Origin: Pseudodesulfovibrio pelocollis
GTDB lineage: Bacteria; Desulfobacterota; Desulfovibrionia; Desulfovibrionales; Desulfovibrionaceae
Direction of reading: 5' to 3'
Assembly (NCBI RefSeq): GCF_030282845.1
Contig: NZ_JASTWE010000023.1
Location: 1-55,907, forward strand
DNA: 55,907 bases
Numbering within the stretch: position 1 is the first letter of the stretch; every line of letters begins with the position of its first letter. Shown one piece after another: positions 49,357 to 55,907 of the stretch. The notes under the pieces are model-generated. The model made no database searches. It was not told where the DNA came from and worked only from the letters and a program-made list of their open reading frames with translations. The position numbers and the translations under genes are program-made.

Positions 49357-51861
49357 ATGCGCCCACGCCGTTTGTCTTCGTTCTTCGAGTTCACCTCCCT
49401 GGGCATGCTCCTGCCCGCGGTGCTCACGCTGGCCCTGTTCGGCGGGTCCATTTTCCTCTATCTGCTCCCCTCCATCCACAACGCCTTCATGGACGACCGG
49501 CGCGAGAACATCCGCATGCTCACCGGCACGGTCATTAACACCCTGGCCCATCTGCAGCAGCGGGTCGAGGCCGGGGAACTCGCCCCGGACGAGGCCCGGA
49601 CCATGGGCCGCGACCTGATCAGGGCCATGCGCTACGGCCCTGAGGGCAAGGACTATTTCTGGATCAACGACGACACCCCGCGCATGATCATGCACCCCTA
49701 CCTGCCGGAGCTTGAGGGGCGCGAACTGGCCGACTACACCGACCAGAAGGGCAAGGCCCTGTTCATGGACTTTGTCCGGGCGGCCAACTCCACCGGGGGC
49801 GGATTCGTGGACTACCACTGGCAGTGGAAGGACCAGCCCGATGTCGTGGCCCGCAAGCTCTCCTTTGTGCGCAAGTTCGAGCCCTGGGGCTGGATCGTGG
49901 GCACGGGCATCTACCTTGACGACGTCCAGGGCGAACTGGCCCGCTACCGCACCCGGCTGACCCTCATCTTCATCGCCATCCTCCTGGTGGTGGCGGGCAT
50001 CGAAGTCTATGTGCTGCGCAAGTTCGCGCGCGGCGCCAGGGAGAGAGCCAAGATACGGCTGCAACGCGAGCGGCTGCTCGAAGCCCTGCGCTCGGGCGAG
50101 GAGCGCTACCGCACCATTGCCGACTTCGCCTACGACTGGGAGATATGGATCGGCACCGACGGCGGGGTGGTCTACTGCTCGCCAGCCTGTGAGCGCATCT
50201 CGGGCCATCCGCCCGAGCGATTCTTCGAGCGGCCCGGGCTGCTGCGCGAGATCATCGTGCCCGAAGACCGGGAGGCGTGGGACAAGTATCTGGCCTTCAT
50301 CAACAACGAGGTGGGCGGCTCCCTGGATTTCCGCATCGTCACCCGCAGCGGGCAGACCCGCTGGCTGGGCGTGGTGGGCCGGGCCGTGTACGGCATCGGC
50401 ATGAAACCCCTTGGCATCCGGTGCAGCTTCCGCGACATCACGGACCGCAAGGAGATGGAGGAGCAGCTCAGGCATCAGGCCCTGCACGACCCCCTGACCG
50501 AACTGGCCAACCGCACCCTGTGCCTGGACCGCATCGGCCAGGCCATGCGCCGGGCCGGACGCCGGGGCAGCTATTACTTTGCCGTGGTCTTCCTGGACCT
50601 TGACCGGTTCAAGATCATCAACGACTCTCTGGGCCACCGCTTCGGCGACATGGTCCTGGTGGAAACGGCCAACCGCCTCTCGCACCATGTGCGCACCCTG
50701 GATACGGTGTCGCGCTTCGGCGGCGACGAGTTCGTGCTGCTGCTTGACGAGCTGGCCAGCCCGGGCGAGGCCATCCGCATCGTCAAGCGCATCCGCGAGG
50801 AACTGGCCCAGCCCTTCCATTTCAACGGCCACGAGGTGCAGACCACGGCCAGCTTCGGCATCGTCCTGAGCCCGGTCCCGGACATCCGCTCCTCCGAGGT
50901 GCTCCAGCGCGCCAACATCGCCATGCATCAGGCCAAGGAGGCGGGCCGCAACCGGTTCAAGGTCTTCACCGCCCGCATGCTCGAAAGCGCCGTGGACCAG
51001 CTGACCATGGAAAACGACATGCGCCGGGGCCTGGAATCCGGCGAGTTCCATGTGGAGTTCCAGCCCATCATGGACCTTGGCGGCTCGGACATCATGGGTT
51101 TCGAGGCCCTGGCCCGCTGGCAGCATCCCGAGCGCGGTCCCATCCCGCCCTCGGAGTTCATCCCCATGGCCGAGGAATCGGGCACCATCATCAAGCTCGG
51201 CGAGTGGGTGCTGCGCGAGTCGCTGATGACCCTGGCCCGCTGGCGCAAGCAGACCAAGGGAGCCGATGACATCTTCATCTCCGTCAACCTGTCCGGCAAG
51301 CAGTTCGCCCGCGCCGAGTTGGACAAGCTGGTCATCGACGCCCTGCGGGCCGCCGAACTGCCGCCCGAGGTGCTCAAGCTTGAAATCACCGAGTCTGCGC
51401 TCATGGACCACCCCGAGGCGGCCATCCACGTCCTCAAGCGGCTGCGGCGCATCGGGGTGCGCTTCTCCATCGACGACTTCGGCACGGGCTACTCCTCCCT
51501 CTCCCAGCTCCAGCAGCTGCCCGTGGACACCCTCAAGGTGGACCGCTCCTTCATCTCGCGCATGAAGACCGACCCGGAAAACATGGAGATCGTGCGCGCG
51601 GTCATCGCCCTGGCCCACTCCCTGGGCCTCGACGTGGTGGCCGAGGGCGTGGAGGACGCGGGCCAGCTGTGTTCGCTCATGGAGCTTCGGTGCGAGTCCG
51701 TGCAGGGGTTCTACTTCCACAAACCCCTGTCCCCCCACGATGCAGAGGCCCTGCTCCACCGCCGCGCCGAGGGCGGCGACGCCGCGCCCGGACACCAGAT
51801 GCGCGAGGCCAGACAGGATTGCGAGGACGAGCAGCTGCGCCGCGAGGCCGAATCCGCCTGA
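49357..51861 (+). CDS. Cache-PAS-GGDEF-EAL c-di-GMP protein
   Basis: An 834-residue membrane protein. TM1 (about 14-38) and TM2 (about 201-221) enclose a single Cache domain (GKDYFWINDDTPRMIMHPY, then EPWGWIVGTGIYLDDV). A PAS domain (about 250-370), GGDEF (from 372, motif SRFGGDEFVLLL) and EAL (from 558, FEALARW, with DDFGTGYSSLSQLQ) follow. Both catalytic signatures are intact, so cyclase and phosphodiesterase activity are possible. It is the third c-di-GMP gene in a row, 100 bp after the cyclase. Confidence 0.94.
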   Translation: MRPRRLSSFFEFTSLGMLLPAVLTLALFGGSIFLYLLPSIHNAFMDDRRENIRMLTGTVINTLAHLQQRVEAGELAPDEARTMGRDLIRAMRYGPEGKDYFWINDDTPRMIMHPYLPELEGRELADYTDQKGKALFMDFVRAANSTGGGFVDYHWQWKDQPDVVARKLSFVRKFEPWGWIVGTGIYLDDVQGELARYRTRLTLIFIAILLVVAGIEVYVLRKFARGARERAKIRLQRERLLEALRSGEERYRTIADFAYDWEIWIGTDGGVVYCSPACERISGHPPERFFERPGLLREIIVPEDREAWDKYLAFINNEVGGSLDFRIVTRSGQTRWLGVVGRAVYGIGMKPLGIRCSFRDITDRKEMEEQLRHQALHDPLTELANRTLCLDRIGQAMRRAGRRGSYYFAVVFLDLDRFKIINDSLGHRFGDMVLVETANRLSHHVRTLDTVSRFGGDEFVLLLDELASPGEAIRIVKRIREELAQPFHFNGHEVQTTASFGIVLSPVPDIRSSEVLQRANIAMHQAKEAGRNRFKVFTARMLESAVDQLTMENDMRRGLESGEFHVEFQPIMDLGGSDIMGFEALARWQHPERGPIPPSEFIPMAEESGTIIKLGEWVLRESLMTLARWRKQTKGADDIFISVNLSGKQFARAELDKLVIDALRAAELPPEVLKLEITESALMDHPEAAIHVLKRLRRIGVRFSIDDFGTGYSSLSQLQQLPVDTLKVDRSFISRMKTDPENMEIVRAVIALAHSLGLDVVAEGVEDAGQLCSLMELRCESVQGFYFHKPLSPHDAEALLHRRAEGGDAAPGHQMREARQDCEDEQLRREAESA

Positions 51862-51908
51862 CGTTAAAGCCCCTTGTCATCGCCCCCGGTGATGCTTACA
51901 CTCTTGGC

Positions 51909-52166
51909 ATGACCAGACAATTCGATCCAGAACTGCTGTATGTGGAATGCAGCCAGTGCGGTCAGCCCATCCTTTGGGGACACGGCATGACCTCCAGGCT
52001 GCTGGCCATGGCCGGGATTGACGCCACCGCCCTGGACGAGCGGTGCGTCATCGTGTCCGAGGGCTGCCCGGCCTGCCGTCCCGGCGAGACCTCCTTCACC
52101 ACCCAGGTCGTGCGCCTGGGCCGCGAGAAGGAAGGCCGCCAGATCCAGCCCGCCGCCACCAACTAA
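51909..52166 (+). CDS. Small zinc-ribbon-like protein
   Basis: An 85-residue cytoplasmic protein with two Cys pairs, CSQCGQPILW near residue 13 and CPAC near 58, a likely zinc site. The spacing resembles small regulator or chaperone zinc ribbons, but I assign no family. It lies 47 bp after the GGDEF-EAL gene. The ATG at 51909 is chosen because the upstream frame is an Arg/Pro-rich shadow. No strong ribosome site is visible. Confidence 0.6.
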   Translation: MTRQFDPELLYVECSQCGQPILWGHGMTSRLLAMAGIDATALDERCVIVSEGCPACRPGETSFTTQVVRLGREKEGRQIQPAATN

Positions 52167-52474
52167 CAACACCCACCGCCCGGCACGAGGCCCACCGCCC
52201 CGATGCCGGGTCCGTTTGCGGCCGGTTCCTCCACCGGTCCGTTCCTGTCTCCCCGGCCTTTCGGGGACACCGCTCCCTCCCGACCTCTCCATCCCCGCAT
52301 TACTCGGCCGCATAATCGGGCGGCATACCCTGTCAACAGGGAATGTCAGCCCCCTCACGCCCTCTGACGTGCTTTTTTCGCCCGTTCTCCATCCCGGCCA
52401 AAAACCCGGGCTAGCCTGTGCAGCATATCCCGACACGCCCGCCCGGGCTGTCGAAACAGCAAGGAGACGCGGAC
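52167..52474. other. Spacer at the prophage edge
   Basis: No gene is seen. It contains an imperfect hairpin near 52245-52268 (CCCCG ... CGGGG) and AAGGAG at 52461-52466, which serves the first phage gene. No tRNA, integrase or obvious attachment direct repeat was found, so the prophage boundary is not defined by an att site visible here. Confidence 0.55.
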
Positions 52475-54571
52475 ATGAGCATAGCCACCCCGGCACTGAC
52501 CAATTTCACGGCGGGCGAGATCAGCCCCCGCCTGGCGGGCAGGATCGACCTGTCGCGCTATTTCAACGGCTGCCGCACCCTGGAGAACTTCCACGTCCAC
52601 CCCCACGGCGGGGCCACGCGCCGCAGCGGCCTGCGTTTTGTCACCGAGGCGCTGGGCCAGGACCGGCCCGGACTGCTGGTGCCCTTCGAGAGCAACGCGG
52701 ACGAGGCGTACGTCCTCGAATTCGGCGAGGACGGCACGGGCCAGGGGCGCATGCGCGTCTTCTCGGGCAACGGCCCGGTCCTGATCGACGGCTCCCCCCT
52801 GGTCATGGACGTGCCCTACCGGGCCGACCAGCTTGAGCGGCTGCGTTACGCCCAGTCGGGCGAGGTACTGGTGCTGGCTCACCCGGATCACCCGGTGCGC
52901 ACCCTCACCCGCAAGGCCCACGACCAGTGGGAGCTTGAGGAGATGACCTTCACCGGCCGCCCGGCCTCCTGGACCGAGGGCAATCACCCGTCGGTTGTCG
53001 CCTTCTTCGAGCAGCGGCTGGTGCTGGCCGCCACCCCGGCCCAGCCCGGCACCCTGTGGTTCTCGCGCACCGGCGACATGACCGACTTTCGCCTGCGCAC
53101 CCGCGAGGCCCCCCTTGACGGCTGGCGCGACCGCGAGATCGTGGACGCAAGCGGCGACGGCCTGCGCGACGGCCGCCCGGGCGACACCTTTGCCCTGCTC
53201 GACGGCGACGGGTTCGAGAAGCTCGACGGCCTCAAGGGCCAGCACCCGGACGGCACCACCCGCTACTATCGCTACAAGGGCGCGGCCAACCTCACTGCCT
53301 CGGGCGCGGACCGGACCGTGACCTTCAAGGCCAACCCCTCGGGCTTCCAGATCGAGCCCGTCCGCGACGCCGAGGGAGAGCTGAACGCCGCTTTCTGGGA
53401 CTGCTTCGAGCCGGGAGACCGGACCGAGGCCCCGGCCGGTGAAGCGCCCCTTGACGACGACGCCATCGAGGTCACCCTGTCGGGCAGGCAGGCCAACGCC
53501 ATCGAGTTCCTGGTGGCGCGCGGCAAGCTCTGGGTGGGCACGGCAGGCGGCGAATGGACCCTGGGCGGTTCCCTTGGCGACGCGGTCACTCCGGCCTCCA
53601 TCAAAGCGAGCCAGGAGGGCACCTGCGGCGCGTCCGCCACCCGGCCCGAGGCCGTGGGCTTCGCCACCCTCTACATCCAGCGCGCCCGCCGCAAGATCCG
53701 CGAGATGGCCTACCGCTACGAGTCCGACGCCTATGTCTCGCGCGACCTGACCATCCTCTCGGAGCACATCACCCGGCCCGGCCTGACCCAGATGGCCTTT
53801 GTCCAGGAGCCGGACTCCATCCTCTACTGCGTGCGCGCCGACGGCGTGCTCCTGGCCCTGACCTACGAGCCGGATCAAGAGGTGGCCGCCTGGTCGCGGC
53901 TGCCCACGGACGGCACCGTGGAGTGCGTCACCGCCGTGCACAACCCGGCCGAGGGGCGCGACCAGCTCTGGGCCGTGGTCCGGCGCTCCGTGGGCGGCCA
54001 GCCGCGCCGCCATGTGGAATACCTCGAAGCCGAGTTCAACGGGGTCATGGAAGACGCCTTTTTCGTGGACAGCGGCGTGACCTACGCTGGCGCGCCCGTC
54101 CAGACCCTCACCGGCCTCGGCCACCTGGCCGGGCGCACCGTGGACATCCTGGCCGACGGCGCGGTGCAGACCGCGCGCACGGTCCATCAGGACGGCACGG
54201 TCCATCTCGACCTGCCCGCGTCCAAGGCCCATGTCGGCCTGCCCTATGTCTCGCTCCTGCAACCCATGCGCCTTGAGGCGGGCAGCTCCCGGGGCACGGC
54301 CCAGACCAAGAGGAAACGAATCACCAAGGTGGCCGTGCGCTTTCACGACACCCTGGGCGGCCGGGTCGGCCCCTCGCCGCAGCGGCTGGAGCCGGTCTAC
54401 TTCCGCTCGCCCGCCGTGCCCATGGGCCGGGCCAGCGCATCCTTCAGCGGCGACAAGACCGTCAACTTCCCCGGCGGCTGGACCCCCGATGGCCTGCTGA
54501 CCGTGGTCCAGGACCAGCCCCTGCCCATGACCGTGCTGCTGGTGGTGCCCACCGCCGTTGTCAACGAATGA
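52475..54571 (+). CDS. Podovirus-type virion/tail structural protein
   Basis: A 698-residue phage structural protein. The N-terminus LTNFTAGEISPRLAGRIDLSRYFNGCRTLENFHVHPHGGATRRSG is a signature seen in large tail or head-tail proteins of podovirus-like prophages. The body is beta-rich with many short D/G-x-x-L repeats and no catalytic motif. The exact virion role (stabilisation, nozzle or tubular protein) cannot be told. AAGGAG lies 8 bases before ATG. It opens the phage cassette, followed by two more genes in the same direction. Confidence 0.8.
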   Translation: MSIATPALTNFTAGEISPRLAGRIDLSRYFNGCRTLENFHVHPHGGATRRSGLRFVTEALGQDRPGLLVPFESNADEAYVLEFGEDGTGQGRMRVFSGNGPVLIDGSPLVMDVPYRADQLERLRYAQSGEVLVLAHPDHPVRTLTRKAHDQWELEEMTFTGRPASWTEGNHPSVVAFFEQRLVLAATPAQPGTLWFSRTGDMTDFRLRTREAPLDGWRDREIVDASGDGLRDGRPGDTFALLDGDGFEKLDGLKGQHPDGTTRYYRYKGAANLTASGADRTVTFKANPSGFQIEPVRDAEGELNAAFWDCFEPGDRTEAPAGEAPLDDDAIEVTLSGRQANAIEFLVARGKLWVGTAGGEWTLGGSLGDAVTPASIKASQEGTCGASATRPEAVGFATLYIQRARRKIREMAYRYESDAYVSRDLTILSEHITRPGLTQMAFVQEPDSILYCVRADGVLLALTYEPDQEVAAWSRLPTDGTVECVTAVHNPAEGRDQLWAVVRRSVGGQPRRHVEYLEAEFNGVMEDAFFVDSGVTYAGAPVQTLTGLGHLAGRTVDILADGAVQTARTVHQDGTVHLDLPASKAHVGLPYVSLLQPMRLEAGSSRGTAQTKRKRITKVAVRFHDTLGGRVGPSPQRLEPVYFRSPAVPMGRASASFSGDKTVNFPGGWTPDGLLTVVQDQPLPMTVLLVVPTAVVNE

Positions 54572-54620
54572 CCCGGGCCGAGCCCGGAGACCCCTCAACC
54601 CCATAACAGGAGAACAGACC

Positions 54621-55121
54621 ATGGGAATGGACCAGCACGCCGGAGGAATCTTCCAGCAGGAAGTGAACCGGCAATCCGTCGGACTCTTCCGGCAGGGATC
54701 AAACCTGGCGGGCAGCATGTATCAGCTGCTCACCGGAACAGGCGCCACGCCCGGCCGGGCCGGTGAAGCCGAGGAGGCCGCGCACCTTCAGGAACTGGAG
54801 GCGTCCGCCAGGGCCCACGACATCCTCGGGCGCACCGATTCGGACGCCGACGCCCTGCGCGCCGGGCGCGAGGCGGAACGCGCCTCCAAAAACGCGGCCT
54901 GGGGCGCCTCGAACCTGGCCATGAGCGGCTCCAAGGCGCTGCTGCGCGAGTCGGCCAGGATCAGGGACGGCCAGGACGAGGAGGACATCCGGGCCGAGGG
55001 GGCCGAGGCGGCCCGCGATGCCCTGAATCAGGGCCGTGCCACCGGAAACATGACCCGTATCAACGGATCGGCCAACCCCCTGGGCTCAATCCTGTCCCAG
55101 GGCTCGAAAATCTACAAATAG
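54621..55121 (+). CDS. Small phage structural or internal virion protein
   Basis: A 166-residue Ala/Glu/Arg-rich helical protein (EAEEAAHLQELEASARAHDIL, REAERASKNAAWGASNLAMSGSKALLRESARI). It has no signal peptide. The composition and place between a virion protein and a tail fibre fit the small internal or ejection proteins of T7-like phages, but no specific family is recognised. AGGAGAAC precedes ATG 54621. It ends 10 bp before the fibre gene. Confidence 0.68.
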   Translation: MGMDQHAGGIFQQEVNRQSVGLFRQGSNLAGSMYQLLTGTGATPGRAGEAEEAAHLQELEASARAHDILGRTDSDADALRAGREAERASKNAAWGASNLAMSGSKALLRESARIRDGQDEEDIRAEGAEAARDALNQGRATGNMTRINGSANPLGSILSQGSKIYK

Positions 55122-55131
55122 GGAGAGGACC

Positions 55132-55907
55132 ATGACCGTCTCATCCATCGAATCAAAAACCCTGTACGCGGGCAACGGCTCCACGGCCAGCTTCGCCATT
55201 CCCTTCATGTTCCTGCGCGACGACGACATCGAGCTGGTGCTCTCCACGGCCCAGGGCGAGCACCCCCTGGCCGTCAGCACCGACTACACCTTGAGCGGCG
55301 CGGGCAACCACACCGGGGGCCAGTGCTTCCTGACCGTGCCCCCGGGCCAGGGCGAGGTGCTGGTCATCCGGCGCAACCCGGCCATGGTCCAGGAGGTGGA
55401 CTACGTGGAGAACGACGCCTTCCCGGCCGCCACCCACGAGGCCGCCCTGGACAAGCTGACCATGATCTGCCAGGCCCTGGCCGAGCGGCTGGACCGAACC
55501 ATCACCTTCCGCGTCTCCTCGGCCGTCACCGGCGTGAGCCTGCCCGAGCCGGAGCCGGGCCGCGCCCTGGCCTGGAACGACACCGGGACCAACCTGGCCA
55601 ACAAGGACGTCACCGGCCAGGGCTCGGTGTTCCTGCCCCTGTCCCTGGATCAGGGCGGCACAGGCGCGGCCACGGTGGCCGAGGCCCTGGCCAATCTCGG
55701 CTTCACCCCCCTGGGCGCGGCCCTGGCCGCTGTCCCGGACGCGGCCCAGGCCCGTCAGGTCCTCGGTGCCCAGCCCGCCAACCCCGCCATCCTCACCAGC
55801 GACAGCGCCGCCACCCTGGCCGTGGGCTACGCCGAAACCTCCGCGCCCTACACGGATGGCGACATTGTCGTCGCTGCCGGGAGCCTGCGCACCGTGGACA
55901 CCACCGA
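55132..55907 (+). CDS. T7-type tail-fibre protein, N-terminal part (runs off window)
   Basis: A frame open to the window end (258 codons visible). The first 130 residues match the T7 tail-fibre N-terminal domain: YAGNGSTASFAIPFMFLRDDDIELV, then STDYTLSGAG, VIRRNPAMVQEVDYVENDAFPA and ALDKLTMICQALAERLDR. It then continues with a repeat-type linker, LDQGGTGAATVAEALANLGFTPLGAAL, typical of fibre shafts. GGGAGAGG precedes ATG 55132. The C-terminal receptor-binding part lies outside. Confidence 0.85.
   Translation, partial: MTVSSIESKTLYAGNGSTASFAIPFMFLRDDDIELVLSTAQGEHPLAVSTDYTLSGAGNHTGGQCFLTVPPGQGEVLVIRRNPAMVQEVDYVENDAFPAATHEAALDKLTMICQALAERLDRTITFRVSSAVTGVSLPEPEPGRALAWNDTGTNLANKDVTGQGSVFLPLSLDQGGTGAATVAEALANLGFTPLGAALAAVPDAAQARQVLGAQPANPAILTSDSAATLAVGYAETSAPYTDGDIVVAAGSLRTVDTT

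Noticed and set aside
45402-49451. 1349-codon leftward frame across the GGDEF genes
   Set aside because: Antisense to three genes with intact GGDEF/PAS motifs; the length reflects GC-rich codon bias, not coding.
52167-52474. tRNA or attachment site at the prophage edge
   Set aside because: No cloverleaf with conserved T-arm and no repeated core could be found in this interval.

Overview
The window reads as chromosome of a high-GC, dissimilatory sulfate-reducing deltaproteobacterium, most likely Desulfovibrionaceae (Desulfovibrio / Pseudodesulfovibrio-like). The decisive evidence is a complete, correctly ordered dsrMKJOP operon, which encodes the transmembrane electron-transfer complex of sulfite reduction. 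Supporting traits are a cytochrome bd oxidase, an FmdE/molybdopterin-binding fusion, a nickel-type transporter, many PAS/GGDEF proteins and abundant palindromic intergenic repeats. The genus is inferred from gene content and style only. No rRNA, tRNA, CRISPR array or insertion sequence was recognised.

Layout. 0-9.3 kb: an EamA permease; a leftward stress block (hsp20, htpX, a DegP/HtrA-type protease, a SAM methyltransferase); a divergent phosphofructokinase; cydAB; a secreted EF-hand protein. 9.3-13.3 kb: an AraC regulator divergent from a umuDC translesion-polymerase operon, then an AT-richer lipoprotein of unknown function. 13.4-15.7 kb: a leftward DUF2318 + ABC permease + ATPase operon resembling part of the Ftr/P19 iron-uptake loci. 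16-19 kb: a five-PAS diguanylate cyclase. 19.1-25.1 kb: an RsbRD-like helical protein followed by dsrM-K-J-O-P, preceded by a promoter and a Rex-like operator and closed by a 121-bp palindrome and a terminator. 25.4-27.1 kb: the FmdE/MoeA-like fusion. 27.1-28.17 kb: about 1.1 kb of non-coding DNA built from palindromic modules, one of them a five-way-junction cloverleaf and another an inverted copy of the element at the left edge of the window. 28.2-32.6 kb: a DUF1007-NicO transporter, a periplasmic solute-binding protein and a histidine kinase. 32.7-39.2 kb: a TPR protein, a stand-alone flagellar hook protein, a chemoreceptor, a Skp-like lipoprotein and an Hpt protein. 39.3-42.7 kb: a GT4 glycosyltransferase, a metallo-beta-lactamase-fold pseudoenzyme and a 3D-domain protein. 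42.8-45.3 kb: a ferredoxin-nitroreductase with two coupled lipoproteins, and a small secreted protein. 45.3-51.9 kb: three consecutive c-di-GMP genes, the first with a destroyed GGDEF motif. 52.5 kb to the end: the edge of a podovirus-type prophage cassette (virion protein, small structural protein, T7-type tail-fibre N-terminus running off the window).

How the parts relate. DsrMKJOP links the menaquinone pool and periplasm to cytoplasmic sulfite reduction, and the Rex-like site suggests NADH/NAD+ control. Cytochrome bd is the usual oxygen-defence oxidase of these anaerobes. Hsp20, HtpX and the HtrA protease form a protein-quality-control group. The many PAS, Cache, GGDEF, EAL, histidine-kinase, Hpt and MCP proteins show a signalling-rich, motile lifestyle. 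The least explained items are the lipoprotein at 12.3-13.3 kb, the pseudo-MBL protein, the Cys-rich tail of DsrP, the structured intergenic DNA at 27.1-28.1 kb and the long direct repeats in front of umuDC.
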